This document shows, in pieces, positions 18,913 through 28,505 of a stretch of 64,000 bases of DNA. The position numbers and the translations under genes are program-made. Positions within the stretch are counted from its first letter, which is position 1. Every line of letters begins with the position of its first letter. Under the pieces are notes generated by a model that saw only the letters and a program-made list of their open reading frames with translations, was not told the origin of the DNA and searched no databases. Origin of the DNA: Viola odorata (lineage: Eukaryota; Streptophyta; Magnoliopsida; Malpighiales; Violaceae); assembly GCA_963691705.1 (NCBI GenBank), contig OY829537.1, positions 78,637,352 to 78,701,351 on the forward strand, written 5' to 3'.

Positions 18913-19020
18913 CTGTAGAGGAATACAAGGAAACCAGTTACACTGTACCTTGGGACAAAAAGGAACATAATATAGCCCATCAATTCAAGCATCAAGAAAA
19001 CTATACACATGTAGACCCAC

Positions 19021-20520
19021 TGATTGCATTACATTTAATCATGTTTTTACTGTCTATTTACATATTATTTGGGCAGTAAATCTATTGATATCCCTTTTAT
19101 TCCTCATGCTTTGACAGTTCTAGTTCTGGAGCGGAGCATTTCAGTGGAGCGCTGGAGTTGATTACCAGATCGTCTTGGCCAAGACCCCTTCGCGCAACAA
19201 GAAACGATTACCAGTTCGACTTGGCCACAAGCTTGGCCAAGACTCATATCACGAAACGCCATCTCGAGCGACAGCGTCAACAAACCTTTTGGGCCGCGTT
19301 TCATCTGGGCCTTGTGAGCTGACAAGTCGTAGCTATCCAGCAACTCTAGAGGGATCTGACGATAATCTTATGAAGAATCCTATTTAGGATCTCCCTCTTT
19401 GTTGCGATTTATTTCCCAATATAAAACATTACTATCTTTTTAGATTTGTTTGAAGAGTTAGAGTTAGAGAAGGACAAGGGGGCTTTAGCTAGTATTTAGC
19501 CGGATTTTGTCTTGCCTCTCAAACTCTCTCTTCTTTTCCCTTTTTCGACATTGAATTATTTTCCTGCTTTGGAATTTTCCAATTATGGAATTCTCGGATT
19601 TAATTTTGTTATGCAATTAAATATTTCCATTCTTCCATCTATGAGTACGTCTAGCTAAACATATATTCTTGGTAAGGGTTGAGGAGTTGTATTCTTATAT
19701 ATTCGTGAGATCAAACGGCCCTTAAGAGTCTCTTTAATTCGTATTCATTTATTCCTTGAGTTTATTAAACCGCTAACTCACTAGAGACAAGACCTGATCA
19801 TTCTTGTGCCCTAGTAGAGAAGAGTTGTAACCAGCCTAGAAGGAAAGGGAGCACCCGTCGGCTAGGCAAAGTAGGTGACTAGTCTCGCGCCAGACTAGAA
19901 GGAATAAACGATCTAGGCCAAGACCAGATTGACAACCTAGGGTTTCCATAGGGAAACAACTTGGCTAGGTATTGTCTTACCCTATGCTATTGATGAAGCG
20001 AACAGCCACTCAAGACAGCAGTCAAACGGATAAACCCTTTAACCAGCAAGGTGTCCCTTGGCTAGGACTATCAGGAAAGGGAGCACCCGCCAGATAGTTT
20101 GAAGAGGAGGGAAGTCAGGAGTGAACAGGAGCACCTCCACTCTATAGCAGTACTACGAATTCAGAGACAAATACCCTTGAATCAATGATCAAATCATAAG
20201 GACAGAAGCTCTCACAACGCCCTTACCAAGGATTCCTTTTTATTTGATATCTTATAATCTTGACCCCTGTCTTGGCCAAGCCTTTGACCAAGACTACTTT
20301 GAACTGTTTTATTTCCTTTGTTTTCGTCTTTAATTTCAGATTCACCCAACCAAAATCAGTGACGAGGAAGTCAACCAGGAACTACATTTCCCTAGAGGTC
20401 TCTGTGGACCGATCCTCTTACCGCAATCTTCAAGTCTTTGTAGACAGTGATAAGTTGTATTTCTACCCCCATTTCTATATCTATTATACACTTATATTTG
20501 ACGTGTTCGACACGCGATCA
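19021..20520 (+). repeat. 5' LTR of the Athila element (1500 bp)
   Basis: Starts TGATTGCATT and ends CACGCGATCA, six bases before the primer site. The start is supported by a related LTR that begins TGATTGACGTC at 58248 and shares blocks such as CTAGCTAAACA and TTCTTGGTAAGGGTTGAG. It contains CTTGGCCAAGAC near 19170 and 19235. Confidence 0.75.
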
Positions 20521-20525
20521 AATTT

Positions 20526-20542
20526 TAGCGCCGTTGCCGGGG
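20526..20542 (+). promoter_or_regulatory. Athila primer binding site (tRNA-Asp)
   Basis: TAGCGCCGTTGCCGGGGA differs at one base from TGGCGCCGTTGCCGGGGA, the complement of the plant tRNA-Asp 3' end used by Athila elements. Confidence 0.9.
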
Positions 20543-20590
20543 ATTTCTAACGGTATTTGTAGTTTCTTTTATTTTATTCTTTGACAGTTG

Positions 20591-22388
20591 ATGACCAGGT
20601 CCTCTAGCAGAGAACAAGATTTGTTACCTTACAATCCCAATCTCACAAGAACCAAAGCACAACTTAGGAGGCAAGCTCGACAGAGAGCAGCCCAGGAAGA
20701 AAGTGAATACAACTTATAGTTCAGACTCCGATCTTGGCCAACACCTTGACCAAGACAGACCATTAGTCCTAACCATGGAAGAAAATCGACCAGAACCAAC
20801 AATGAGGGAGCTGAACAGAACAGCAGAACAGGAGACCTTTTCCTGTATCAACCTACCTGCTGTAGTGAATGATTGGTCCATAAAGACCAACATGGTGGCC
20901 AATCTTCCCAAATTCTACAGCCATTCCAATGAAAATCCATTCAAGCACCTAAGGAATCTACATGTTCAATGTGACATTATGAAGCCAGCGGCTGTGAACA
21001 TGGAAAGGGCAAAGCTAAAGGCCTTTCCAAGCTCTCTTGAAGGGGCTGCTCAAAACTGGTTTTATAGCTTGCCCCACAATACCATTAACACGTGGGCAGA
21101 GATGTCTACAATGTTCCTTAATAAGTATTGGAATGCAACGAAGGCGGGGATAGCCAAGAAAGACATGGCCGCAATTCAGCAACGAAGCGGCGAGAGCTTC
21201 AGTGAGTACCATCAGAGGTTCCGTTATTTGCAAGAAGTTTATCCCACTCACGGAGTAGCAGACAACACAATGATCCAATATTTCTATGATGGGATGCTCC
21301 AGAGTTGCAAAGAAAAAGTGGATTCAGCAGCTAGTAGGGCATTGCAAGATCTGACGGTCACTAGAGCCAAAATGTTACTCCAGACCATGGCAGACAATTG
21401 CCAGAATAACACCACTTCGGATAGAAATTCTTTTCCTTCTTCCCTAAATGAAATTAATGTTGAACAAAAGCTTAATGATTTGATTGATATGGTTAAAAGC
21501 ATTTCTGTTAATATTTCAGGTTCAATGCCTTCAGGAAATCAGAATCAAGAGCAGATAGCTTCAGTGTGTGGGATATGCTAGCAGCAAGACCATCAGACCA
21601 ATAACTGTTATATGGTGCAGCACCCGGATGATATAAGCCAGGTTAACGCATCCTACCCACAGAATCAAGGAAGCATGCAAAACTTCCCTCAAGGAAGTAA
21701 TCAATATTCATGGAGAGCTCACCCAAACTTCAGATGGAGAGACCCACTCCCTCCAAACCAGAATCAGAATCAAGGTGTACCTCAGCAGCAGCAACAGTCT
21801 CCTATCAACTTCCAACATTTCGTGTCGCGCCCTCCAAATCAAAGTCTAGGCCAAGCTCCGATGGCCCAGCTACCGCCTGCTCCTCGACCTTTGTAGCTTA
21901 CTGGCCCATCCGTGGAGGATACCCTCAAAACCATGATGGAACTGCAGAAAAATCATATGCAGTCGACACAGTCTAGCTTGGCAGAGCTACAGAAGCAGAT
22001 CACTCAGATAGCTAATCAAGGCAAATTACCTCTCACCACGGTGAACAATCCTGCGCACAAAGTTAGTGCCATGAGTTTAAGGAGTGGGAGTGTATTACCA
22101 GAAAGAGAAGGGGCCAAAAGAGACAAAGAATTAGAGAAAATTCAGTCTAAAGAGTTAGATGAAGATAAGGAGGAAGAAGTTGAGGCAGAAGCTGTCTTGG
22201 CCAAACCTCAGGCCAACCCTACCGACAACACTGAAATCAAGAAACCCGATCATGTCTTGGCCAAACCCTTGGCCAAACCTGACCATAAGGAGGAAGTGAT
22301 AGAAATTCCTCCACCTTTCCCCCCAGATCTTCAAAGGAGAAAAAGCAAGATGAAGCTAGGGATTTTATGGCTATTTTTGGAAAAATAG
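20591..22388 (+). pseudogene. gag: Athila gag, several lesions
   Basis: Particle protein. The start MTRSSSREQDLLPYNPNL is at 20591; the frame shifts near 20700, then a long open stretch to 21581 holds the gag domain (NPFKHLRNLHVQC, LKAFPSSLEGAAQNWF, INTWAEMSTMFLNKY, QRFRYLQEVYPTHG). The CX2CX4HX4C zinc knuckle (CGIC, then QQDHQTNNC) is cut by TAG at 21579-21581. Another TAG at 21894-21896 interrupts the Pro/Gln-rich tail. The following acidic segment has repeats VLAKPQANP and VLAKPLAKP, made by the CTTGGCCAAAC word. Both TAG codons fit CAG to TAG. Confidence 0.85.
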
Positions 22389-22415
22389 CCGTCAATATTC
22401 CTATGTTAGACTTAA

Positions 22416-22948
22416 TTGCAAAAGTCCCCTCTTATGCCAAATTTCTTAAAAGAATTATGTACTAACAAAAGGAAAATTGCAGGTATAGAGAGGGTGAATT
22501 TAGCTCAGGAAGTCTCGGTAGTACAACAACTTCCAGAGAAGTGCAAGGATCAAGGGGCTTTCACCATTCCTTGTCAAATAGGAAACAAGACCATTGAGAA
22601 GGCTCTTTGTGACTTGGGAGCCGGCATCAACGTCATGTCTTTGAGTGAATTCGAGACCTTGAAAATAGGAACAATAAAGGAGACTGACTTAGTGATCCAG
22701 CTAGCGGACAGAACGATCATTCAGCCTAGAGGAGTAGTGAATGATGTCCTAGTAATGGTAAATGATTTTATTTATCCGGTGGATTTTTACATTGTTGAGA
22801 TGAATGTTTAATTGCCTTCGTGCACCACTGACGTCTTATTAGGGAGGCCGTTTCTAAGGACATCCAAAGCAAAAATTGACAGCTACGAAGGAAGCATAAT
22901 CTTGGAATTTTGTGGAAGGACAATAAAATTCAGTATTACAGAAGCATA
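22416..22948 (+). pseudogene. pol: Athila aspartic protease segment
   Basis: KALCDLGAGINVMSLSEFE carries the Athila protease motif (Asp-Leu-Gly-Ala), followed by VNDFIYPVDFYIVEM and, after a TAA at 22809-22811, LLGRPFLRTSKAKIDS. Upstream, small indels near 22345 and 22450 separate it from gag (NIPMLDLIAKVPSYAKFL lies in another frame). 22949-23256 is a degraded protease-RT linker with stops. Confidence 0.75.
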
Positions 22949-23256
22949 AAAACACCCCGATGATTTACATTGTGTGAATTTTCTTGATGTTTTAGATCCG
23001 ATTACTGATGAAAGTGCTGATATTTATATTAACGATCCCCTTGAGTATGTTTTGAGCAGGGGAATTTCCACAAAAATGTTGCAAGAATTAGAGGACAGAA
23101 TAGGAGATCAGAATGAACTCTAGGAAGTTCTGGCCAGTTTAGCTGATCCGGAAGACTCCTACCAAGACTGCCAAGACGAAAAAGAAAACAGTAAGTTGTC
23201 AATTCATACAATCCACGGTTCCTAAATTCTTGCCTTCTATTGTGTAGGCACCACAG

Positions 23257-25439
23257 TTGGAATTGAAAGCCCTGCCAGATCATCTCAAATACGCCTATCT
23301 AGGCCAAGACGACACCCTACCCGTTATAATTTCGGCCAAGTTGTCAAAGGATGAAGAAGATAGGTTGGTGGCAGTCTTGCAGATGCATAAGGAAGCGATC
23401 GGGTGGACCATGGCAGACATAAAAGGAATATCAGCCAACATCTGTACCCATAAAATTCACGAGGAAGAGGACAAGAAACCCATTCGGCAACCCTAGAGGA
23501 GATTGAACCCTCCGATGATGGAAGTGGTTAAAAAGGAAATAATTAAGTTGCTAGATGCAGGGGTGATTTATCCCATCTCTGATAGCAGCTGGGTTTCCCC
23601 TGTGCAGGTAGTTCCTAAGAAAACAAGTATTACCGTCATTGAAGGAGAAGATGGAACTCAAAGAACGACAAGAATCCAGAACGGATGGAGGGTATGCATA
23701 GACTACCGAAGGCTGAATCAAGTCACTCGGAAGGATCATTTCCCATTACCCTTCATCGACCAAATGGTGGAGAGACTTACTAAAAAGTCTCACTATTGCT
23801 TCTTGGACGGCTACTCGGGGGTTTCATCAAATACCCGTTGCAACCGAAGACCAAGAGAAGACGACGTTACGTACCCTTTTGGAACGTTCGCCTACAGACG
23901 CATGCCATTTGGACTGTGTAATGCGCCGACCACCTTTCAAAGGTGTATGGTAAGCATTTTTTCCGAGTATGTGGAGAAAAGTATCGAGGTATTCATGGAT
24001 GACTTTACCGTTTATGGTAATGACTTTGAACAATGCTTATTTAATTTACAAAATATTCTGAAAAGATGTGTTGAAACATGCTTGGTTTTAAATTATGAAA
24101 AATGCCATTTTATGGTAGATCAAGGAATAGTCCTAGGGCATGTGGTTTCAAAGAAAGGGATTGAGGTCGATCAGGCAAAAATCAACATTATAAAAAACCT
24201 ACCTTACCCCTCATGCTTACGTGAGGTCCGAAGCTTTCTTGGCCATGCAGATTTCTATCGCAGATTCATCAAGGATTTTTCGAAAATCGCCGAGCCAATG
24301 TGCAAGCTTCTACAAAAGGAGGTGGAGTTCGACTTCAATGAGGCATGTCAGAAATCATTTGATAAACTGAAGGAGCGGTTGACATCAGCACCGATCATCC
24401 AAGCACCGGACTGGAGCTTACCTTTTGAGCTGATGTGCGACGCAAGTGATGCAGCCGTAGGAGCGGTTCTTGGGCAGAAAAAAGGGAAAGATCCTCACGT
24501 GATCTATTATGCATCGAAGATGTTGGATGATGCCCAGAAAAATTATACCACGACTGAAAAAGAATTGTTTGCAATAGTTTTTGCCTTAGAAAAATTCAGA
24601 TCATATCTGTTAGGCACAAAAATTATTGTATTTTCAAACCATGCAGCATTGAAATATCTCTTGGTCAAGCATAAGGCCAAACCTAGACTAATTCGTTGGA
24701 TTCTTCTTTTGCAGGAGCATAATCTAGAAATTAAGGATAAAAGCGACAGGGAAAACCTCATGGAAGACCACCTTAGTCGCTACCTAGCAAAAGGAGACAC
24801 GAACGAAATAAGGGCAGAATTTCCAGATGAAAAACTACTCTCGGTGACAGTGTCTAGGCCAAACCCTCAGCCAAACCCACGCCCATGGTATGCAGAAATT
24901 GCGAATTACCTCGCAACAGGTAAACATTATGGGGATATGACCACATATGAGAGAGTAAAAGTCAAGCATGACAGTAAGTACTATATTTGGGATGATCCTT
25001 ATTTATGGAAGTTGGGAACTGATCAATTACTTAGGAGATGTGTCCCTCAAAATGAGGCTTTATCAATTTTGAACTTTTGTCACTCTCAATCATGTGGAGG
25101 TCATTTTGGGGCTAGAAGAACAACCCTAAAAGTCTTAGAGGCTGGCTTTTATTGGCCTACAATTTTTCAGGACAGTTTTCTCTTTTACAAAACATATCCG
25201 GCCTGCCAAAAAGTAGGAAATATTACCTCTCGAAATGAAATGCCTATGAACTTTATTCTTTCATGTGAGATTTTCGACATATGGGGCATAGATTTTATAG
25301 GACCTTTCCCTACTTCTTTTGGTAACAGGTATATTCTTTTAGTTGTGGATTACGTATCAAAATGGGTAGAGGCAAAATCCACTAAGAATGATGATGCTAG
25401 GACTGTGATTTCTTTTATTAAATCTAACATCTTGAACAG
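23257..25439 (+). pseudogene. pol: Athila RT, RNase H and integrase N-terminal half, cut by element B
   Basis: RT motifs: VCIDYRRLNQVTRKDHFPLP, YRRMPFGLCNAPTTFQR, catalytic VFMDDFTVYG, FLGHADFYRRFIKDFS. RNase H: ELMCDASDAAVGAVLGQ, YYASKMLDDAQKNYTTTEKE. Integrase: zinc domain (SCGGHFGARRTTLKVLE, CQKVGNI) and the first catalytic Asp in WGIDFIGPFP. TAG at 23494-23496 precedes the main frame. The RT loop that normally reads YSGFHQI shows a small frameshift near 23820 (GYSGVSSNTRCN). At 25440 the frame enters the LTR of element B; the gene resumes at 41208. Confidence 0.9.
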
Positions 25440-25966
25440 TGATAAGATCCGAGACCTCTTCTGAGTGGAAACGGCAGAGATAGGTGGTCGTACAGGCGGC
25501 GGTCCACGTCGAAGGTACCTGCAAAGCGCCGGAGGGGGACTCCGGCGTAGACACTCCGATGCTTAAGTCAGTTCAAGTTTTAAAAGTAGTATAGTTTCTC
25601 CAAGATGATCTCGATCTCCCTTTCTGTTTGGTAAGGTGGGGGTATTTATAGACTGAAGTTAGCGATACCTGACAACGATAGGGGTAGGCACCGTCTGAAG
25701 ATATCGCTGCGAGCGATATCAGGTCCGTCATCGCGGGCGATAATCGAGTGAGGCCTATCCGGGGCGATATATTCTCCAATCCCCTAGGATGGGATGACGC
25801 CGTGCGTGTAAAGACGCGTGAGTTCCCCCCCGCTGAAGTCGACCATCCTAGGTAACTTCCGCTAGCCCTGGCGATAGGTTGGAATTTCAGGGAAGCGTTT
25901 AGAAACTTGTCCAGGATAGACGCCGTGGCCCCAACGTTGTCGTCAGGAGCATTCCAATTGTTATCA
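25440..25966 (-). repeat. 3' LTR of element B (527 bp)
   Basis: TGATAAGATCCGAG to TTGTTATCA. Holds an inverted repeat GATATCGCT / AGCGATATC around 25700 and several GCGATA words. Near-identical to 40681-41207. Confidence 0.95.
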
Positions 25967-25968
25967 TA

Positions 25969-25983
25969 AGCCCAACTGAAAAC
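25969..25983 (+). repeat. Direct repeat beside the 3' LTR (B)
   Basis: AGCCCAACTGAAAAC two bases inside the LTR, at the plus-strand primer position. Its exact second copy is at 27267-27281, so the pair encloses gene i. Confidence 0.6.
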
Positions 25984-26324
25984 TAGCCCGAGTGTTCACC
26001 AAGGGCTATCCATGTCTGATATCTTAACATAGGGATCTGCTCGGTCATGAGGCGACATTAACCTTCTTGGCCTCTCGATAGGGCTTACGAAGTCTCCGCT
26101 TCGTTCAAGTCATAGAAGGACCGTTGTTGGATTACGCGCGGCGTGGTCACGGTTATTCAACCAGGCCGTGCCCTAGGCTGGCATATATTCGGGGTTACCG
26201 TCCTTTTGAGTATTCTGCAAAGACACAGAGGAGATAGATACTTATACAGAGGTTAGCAAATCTTATACTTACAGAGGTCTGAGGTCATACGAGCCCCAAT
26301 TTATTCTTTACGCCCGAGAGAGTA

Positions 26325-26505
26325 ACGGTATCAACGCGGCTTTACGCCATCAGCTACCTTATGGTCATCGCGGCTTCATACCACCAGACGCCTGTGATGC
26401 CAACGCGGTTTTACGCATCTAGGGCCACCGGTGACATCAACGCGGCCTTACACTGTGGATACCGGTAACCTTATGGTTTTAGCGTCAGGGCCACCAGTGA
26501 TATCG
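26325..26505 (+). repeat. Degenerate minisatellite upstream of antisense gene i (B)
   Basis: Five or six units of about 35-40 bases, e.g. ATCAACGCGGCTTTACGCC, then GCCAACGCGGTTTTACGC, then ATCAACGCGGCCTTACAC. Same position as 4573-4755 in A. Confidence 0.6.
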
Positions 26506-26673
26506 TGTCTTTCGGCGTTTTTCCAGACTCTGCCTCGTACTCCTTCCAGTATCTATATCGCGGCCGTTACCCCTTCCTTCCGTCCTAGGCTTATCACTCC
26601 TTGAGGATATCGGGGCGGCTCGTCTTTTGAGGACCCCAATTTCTTTTTTCCAAGGCCTCCCTTCAGTGGAGCC

Positions 26674-26680
26674 TATAAAT
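26674..26680 (+). promoter_or_regulatory. TATA box of antisense gene i (B)
   Basis: GCCTATAAAT, about 55 bases before the ATG at 26730; same spacing as in A. Confidence 0.7.
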
Positions 26681-26729
26681 CGGAGAACTTTCTCCATCCA
26701 CGTTCTCCTCATCTCTATCAGTCAGCATC

Positions 26730-27107
26730 ATGGATAATTTGACTAAGAATTTTCTTCTCTCCAAGGGTCATTCGCTCAGGAACCTCAATGACGGTGACGT
26801 CGGTTTCCTGGAGAGCATGTTGGTCAAGACTTCTGAGGATATTCTGGAGCTACAGGGGATGCTGACTCCACTCTACACCCGGCTGGGAGCTATCTCTCTG
26901 GAGGACTTCACTCCTTTGGAGAGCGTTTCAAAGCTGTCTGCTTCCATCTCTCGGATTCAAGTGGTGATCGCCATGCTGCAGCAGCGTAAGGACATGTTGG
27001 GGTGCTGCCTGAAGGGGATAAGAGCCACTTCCCACGATCTGGTTCTGGTTATGGATTCCCTGAGGGATCTTCCTGAAGTGCCCGAGGACACAGGTTCTGA
27101 CGCCTGA
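26730..27107 (+). CDS. Antisense gene i of element B, 125 aa, unknown function
   Basis: Begins MDNLTKNFLLSKGHSLRN and ends PEVPEDTGSDA. Homologous along its full length to 4987-5364 in element A, same length, about 87% identical by eye. Heptad-like Leu/Ile spacing in DILELQGMLTPL and RIQVVIAMLQQRKDML suggests a coiled coil; the C-terminus is acidic. No catalytic motif, signal peptide or membrane segment. It is a self-contained unit: TATA box, short leader, no intron, AATAAATAAA about 75 bases after the stop, flanked by direct repeats AGCCCAACTGAAAAC. It is not gag, pol or the Athila-type extra ORF. Confidence 0.78.
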   Translation: MDNLTKNFLLSKGHSLRNLNDGDVGFLESMLVKTSEDILELQGMLTPLYTRLGAISLEDFTPLESVSKLSASISRIQVVIAMLQQRKDMLGCCLKGIRATSHDLVLVMDSLRDLPEVPEDTGSDA

Positions 27108-27181
27108 TATCGGTGGTTCCCTTTGGGCCTTTTCTCTTTTCCCCTTATCTTGTAAAATGTATCTGCCGGCCACTAGGCCAT

Positions 27182-27191
27182 AATAAATAAA
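27182..27191 (+). terminator. Poly(A) signal of antisense gene i (B)
   Basis: AATAAATAAA in the same context as in A (5438-5447). Confidence 0.6.
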
Positions 27192-27266
27192 GTGTTTTTA
27201 TCATGCCCTCTCGCAACTGTTCTTCTTCTTTACTGCGTCCTTTGTCGTTTTCTAAGGAATATTCTT

Positions 27267-27281
27267 AGCCCAACTGAAAAC
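27267..27281 (+). repeat. Internal copy of the LTR-edge direct repeat (B)
   Basis: AGCCCAACTGAAAAC, exact copy of 25969-25983, between genes i and ii as in A. Confidence 0.55.
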
Positions 27282-27437
27282 AGTCTTGTCATTGGGCGGT
27301 TTTTCTGTTGATCTTTTTGCCTTAACTCCGCGCTGTCCTCCTTATAACAACTGATCGGCAGATATTAGCATTATTCTCGATTTGCGTGAGATTTCAACAG
27401 GCGTGACTGCAAATCTACATTTGCACTTCAGACTGTA

Positions 27438-27507
27438 CACGTGCCAATCTCCAAGAGTCGGGTTGGAGGATCGAAGAGTCTCTTTTCTCCCTTTCCCCGC
27501 TATTTAA
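27438..27507 (+). promoter_or_regulatory. Promoter block of antisense gene ii (B)
   Basis: CACGTG (27438-27443, G-box), a conserved CAAGAGTCGGGTTGGA block and TATTTAA (27501-27507), about 77 bases before the ATG. The block is also kept in A (5697-5765). Confidence 0.55.
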
Positions 27508-27583
27508 TGGGGCTTTTCTTCCTTTATTCTTATCTATTTCTTTCTCATTCATTTTTCTTCACTAGAGATCATCTGCGAGTCTC

Positions 27584-28039
27584 ATGGCTGATTCTTATTT
27601 GATAGATACGGCTTCGAGGGATTCACCGCCAACTCCTCCGACTACCCCTGACACAGATAATCCTCCCCCATCGCCTCCTTGGAGACCGGTCGTCCGCCGG
27701 CGGGGTCGCAAGAGGCGGAGGAAGGAAGCTGAACGACGAAGGAAGGAGGCTTCCAAGGCCTCTAAGTCATTTTTCGACTCTCTGGCTCCTCTGGCTGGGG
27801 AGGAGAAAAAATCGTTTCCTCCTTTGAGTGATTCGCCTCCGTGGGTTCCTTCTGCTGGTTCCGCCGTTGGGGCAATATCGCCAGGCGTTAAGGAGAAAAT
27901 AACCGGGTCGACTACTGCCGCCAGAAAGAGGGTCGGTGAGCCTTCTCCCCCTACCGACGCGGATTCACCATTCTGGGATGGCGATGACGAAGAGGACGTA
28001 GTCTATTGTTACGACGTCACTTGGTCTGCCAGCGACTAA
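27584..28039 (+). CDS. Antisense gene ii of element B, 151 aa, basic/proline-rich, unknown function
   Basis: Starts MADSYLIDTASRDSPPTPP. A Pro-rich N-terminus is followed by a strongly basic run (RRRGRKRRRKEAERRRKEA, about residues 37-56) that looks like a nuclear localisation or nucleic-acid-binding stretch, then a Ser/Pro-rich middle and an acidic end (WDGDDEEDVVYCYD). No enzyme motif. Intronless; AATAAA lies about 45 bases after the stop. Element A keeps only the first part. Family not recognised. Confidence 0.65.
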   Translation: MADSYLIDTASRDSPPTPPTTPDTDNPPPSPPWRPVVRRRGRKRRRKEAERRRKEASKASKSFFDSLAPLAGEEKKSFPPLSDSPPWVPSAGSAVGAISPGVKEKITGSTTAARKRVGEPSPPTDADSPFWDGDDEEDVVYCYDVTWSASD

Positions 28040-28084
28040 TGGGGCATAGCCCTTCCTTTGTAGATGCCGTACGGCGTTCACCGT

Positions 28085-28090
28085 AATAAA
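28085..28090 (+). terminator. Poly(A) signal of antisense gene ii (B)
   Basis: AATAAA in CCGTAATAAATGATGC, shortly after the gene ii stop. Confidence 0.5.
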
Positions 28091-28263
28091 TGATGCTTTA
28101 TTTCCCTTTTGTCTCATCGCTTACTTGTTCTTTTTCTTTTTGGGCCTTCCTGGCGATCGCGGAAGCGTTTCTTTCGTTGCGAATAACTGCCTTCAACTCT
28201 CAATCAGTAACTGTCTTCTTTCAGAAGGCATAAATGACTATCCACGTGTCCCTTTCGGTTCTG

Positions 28264-28316
28264 CACGTGTTTTGTCTTTATAGGCTGTCTCTTCTTAGGT
28301 TTTCTCCTTTATAAGG
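28264..28316 (+). promoter_or_regulatory. Promoter block of antisense gene iii (B)
   Basis: GCACGTG (G-box core 28264-28269) and a TATAAGG box (28310-28316) about 190 bases before the ATG at 28506. Confidence 0.45.
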
Positions 28317-28505
28317 AAATAATCTCTCTCCTTTACTATTTTTGCTAATGTTTCTGGGTTTCTGCACATTTTCTCTCTCTTCTGAACTTCTTTTTCTTCG
28401 AGTGGTTTTTCTGCAACCGTTCACTGGTGCCGGCGACCGGCCTATTGGCTTTTTGTTCCAGGTATTTATTCCTTCTATCGCCATAGATTTACTTTCTAGT
28501 TCCTC

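Larger units (their letters stand above)
15895..19020. other. Stretch between elements A and Athila, probably host-derived, no intact gene
   Basis: Lower repeat content than the rest. It contains a CT-rich leader-like segment with an intron donor (16380-16560), long intron-like DNA, an LRR-like scrap (17857-17983), a short A run at 18169-18179, and one clean exon-like block on minus (18838-18912). Together these suggest remnants of host genes. No ORF above 100 codons is convincing. Confidence 0.45.
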
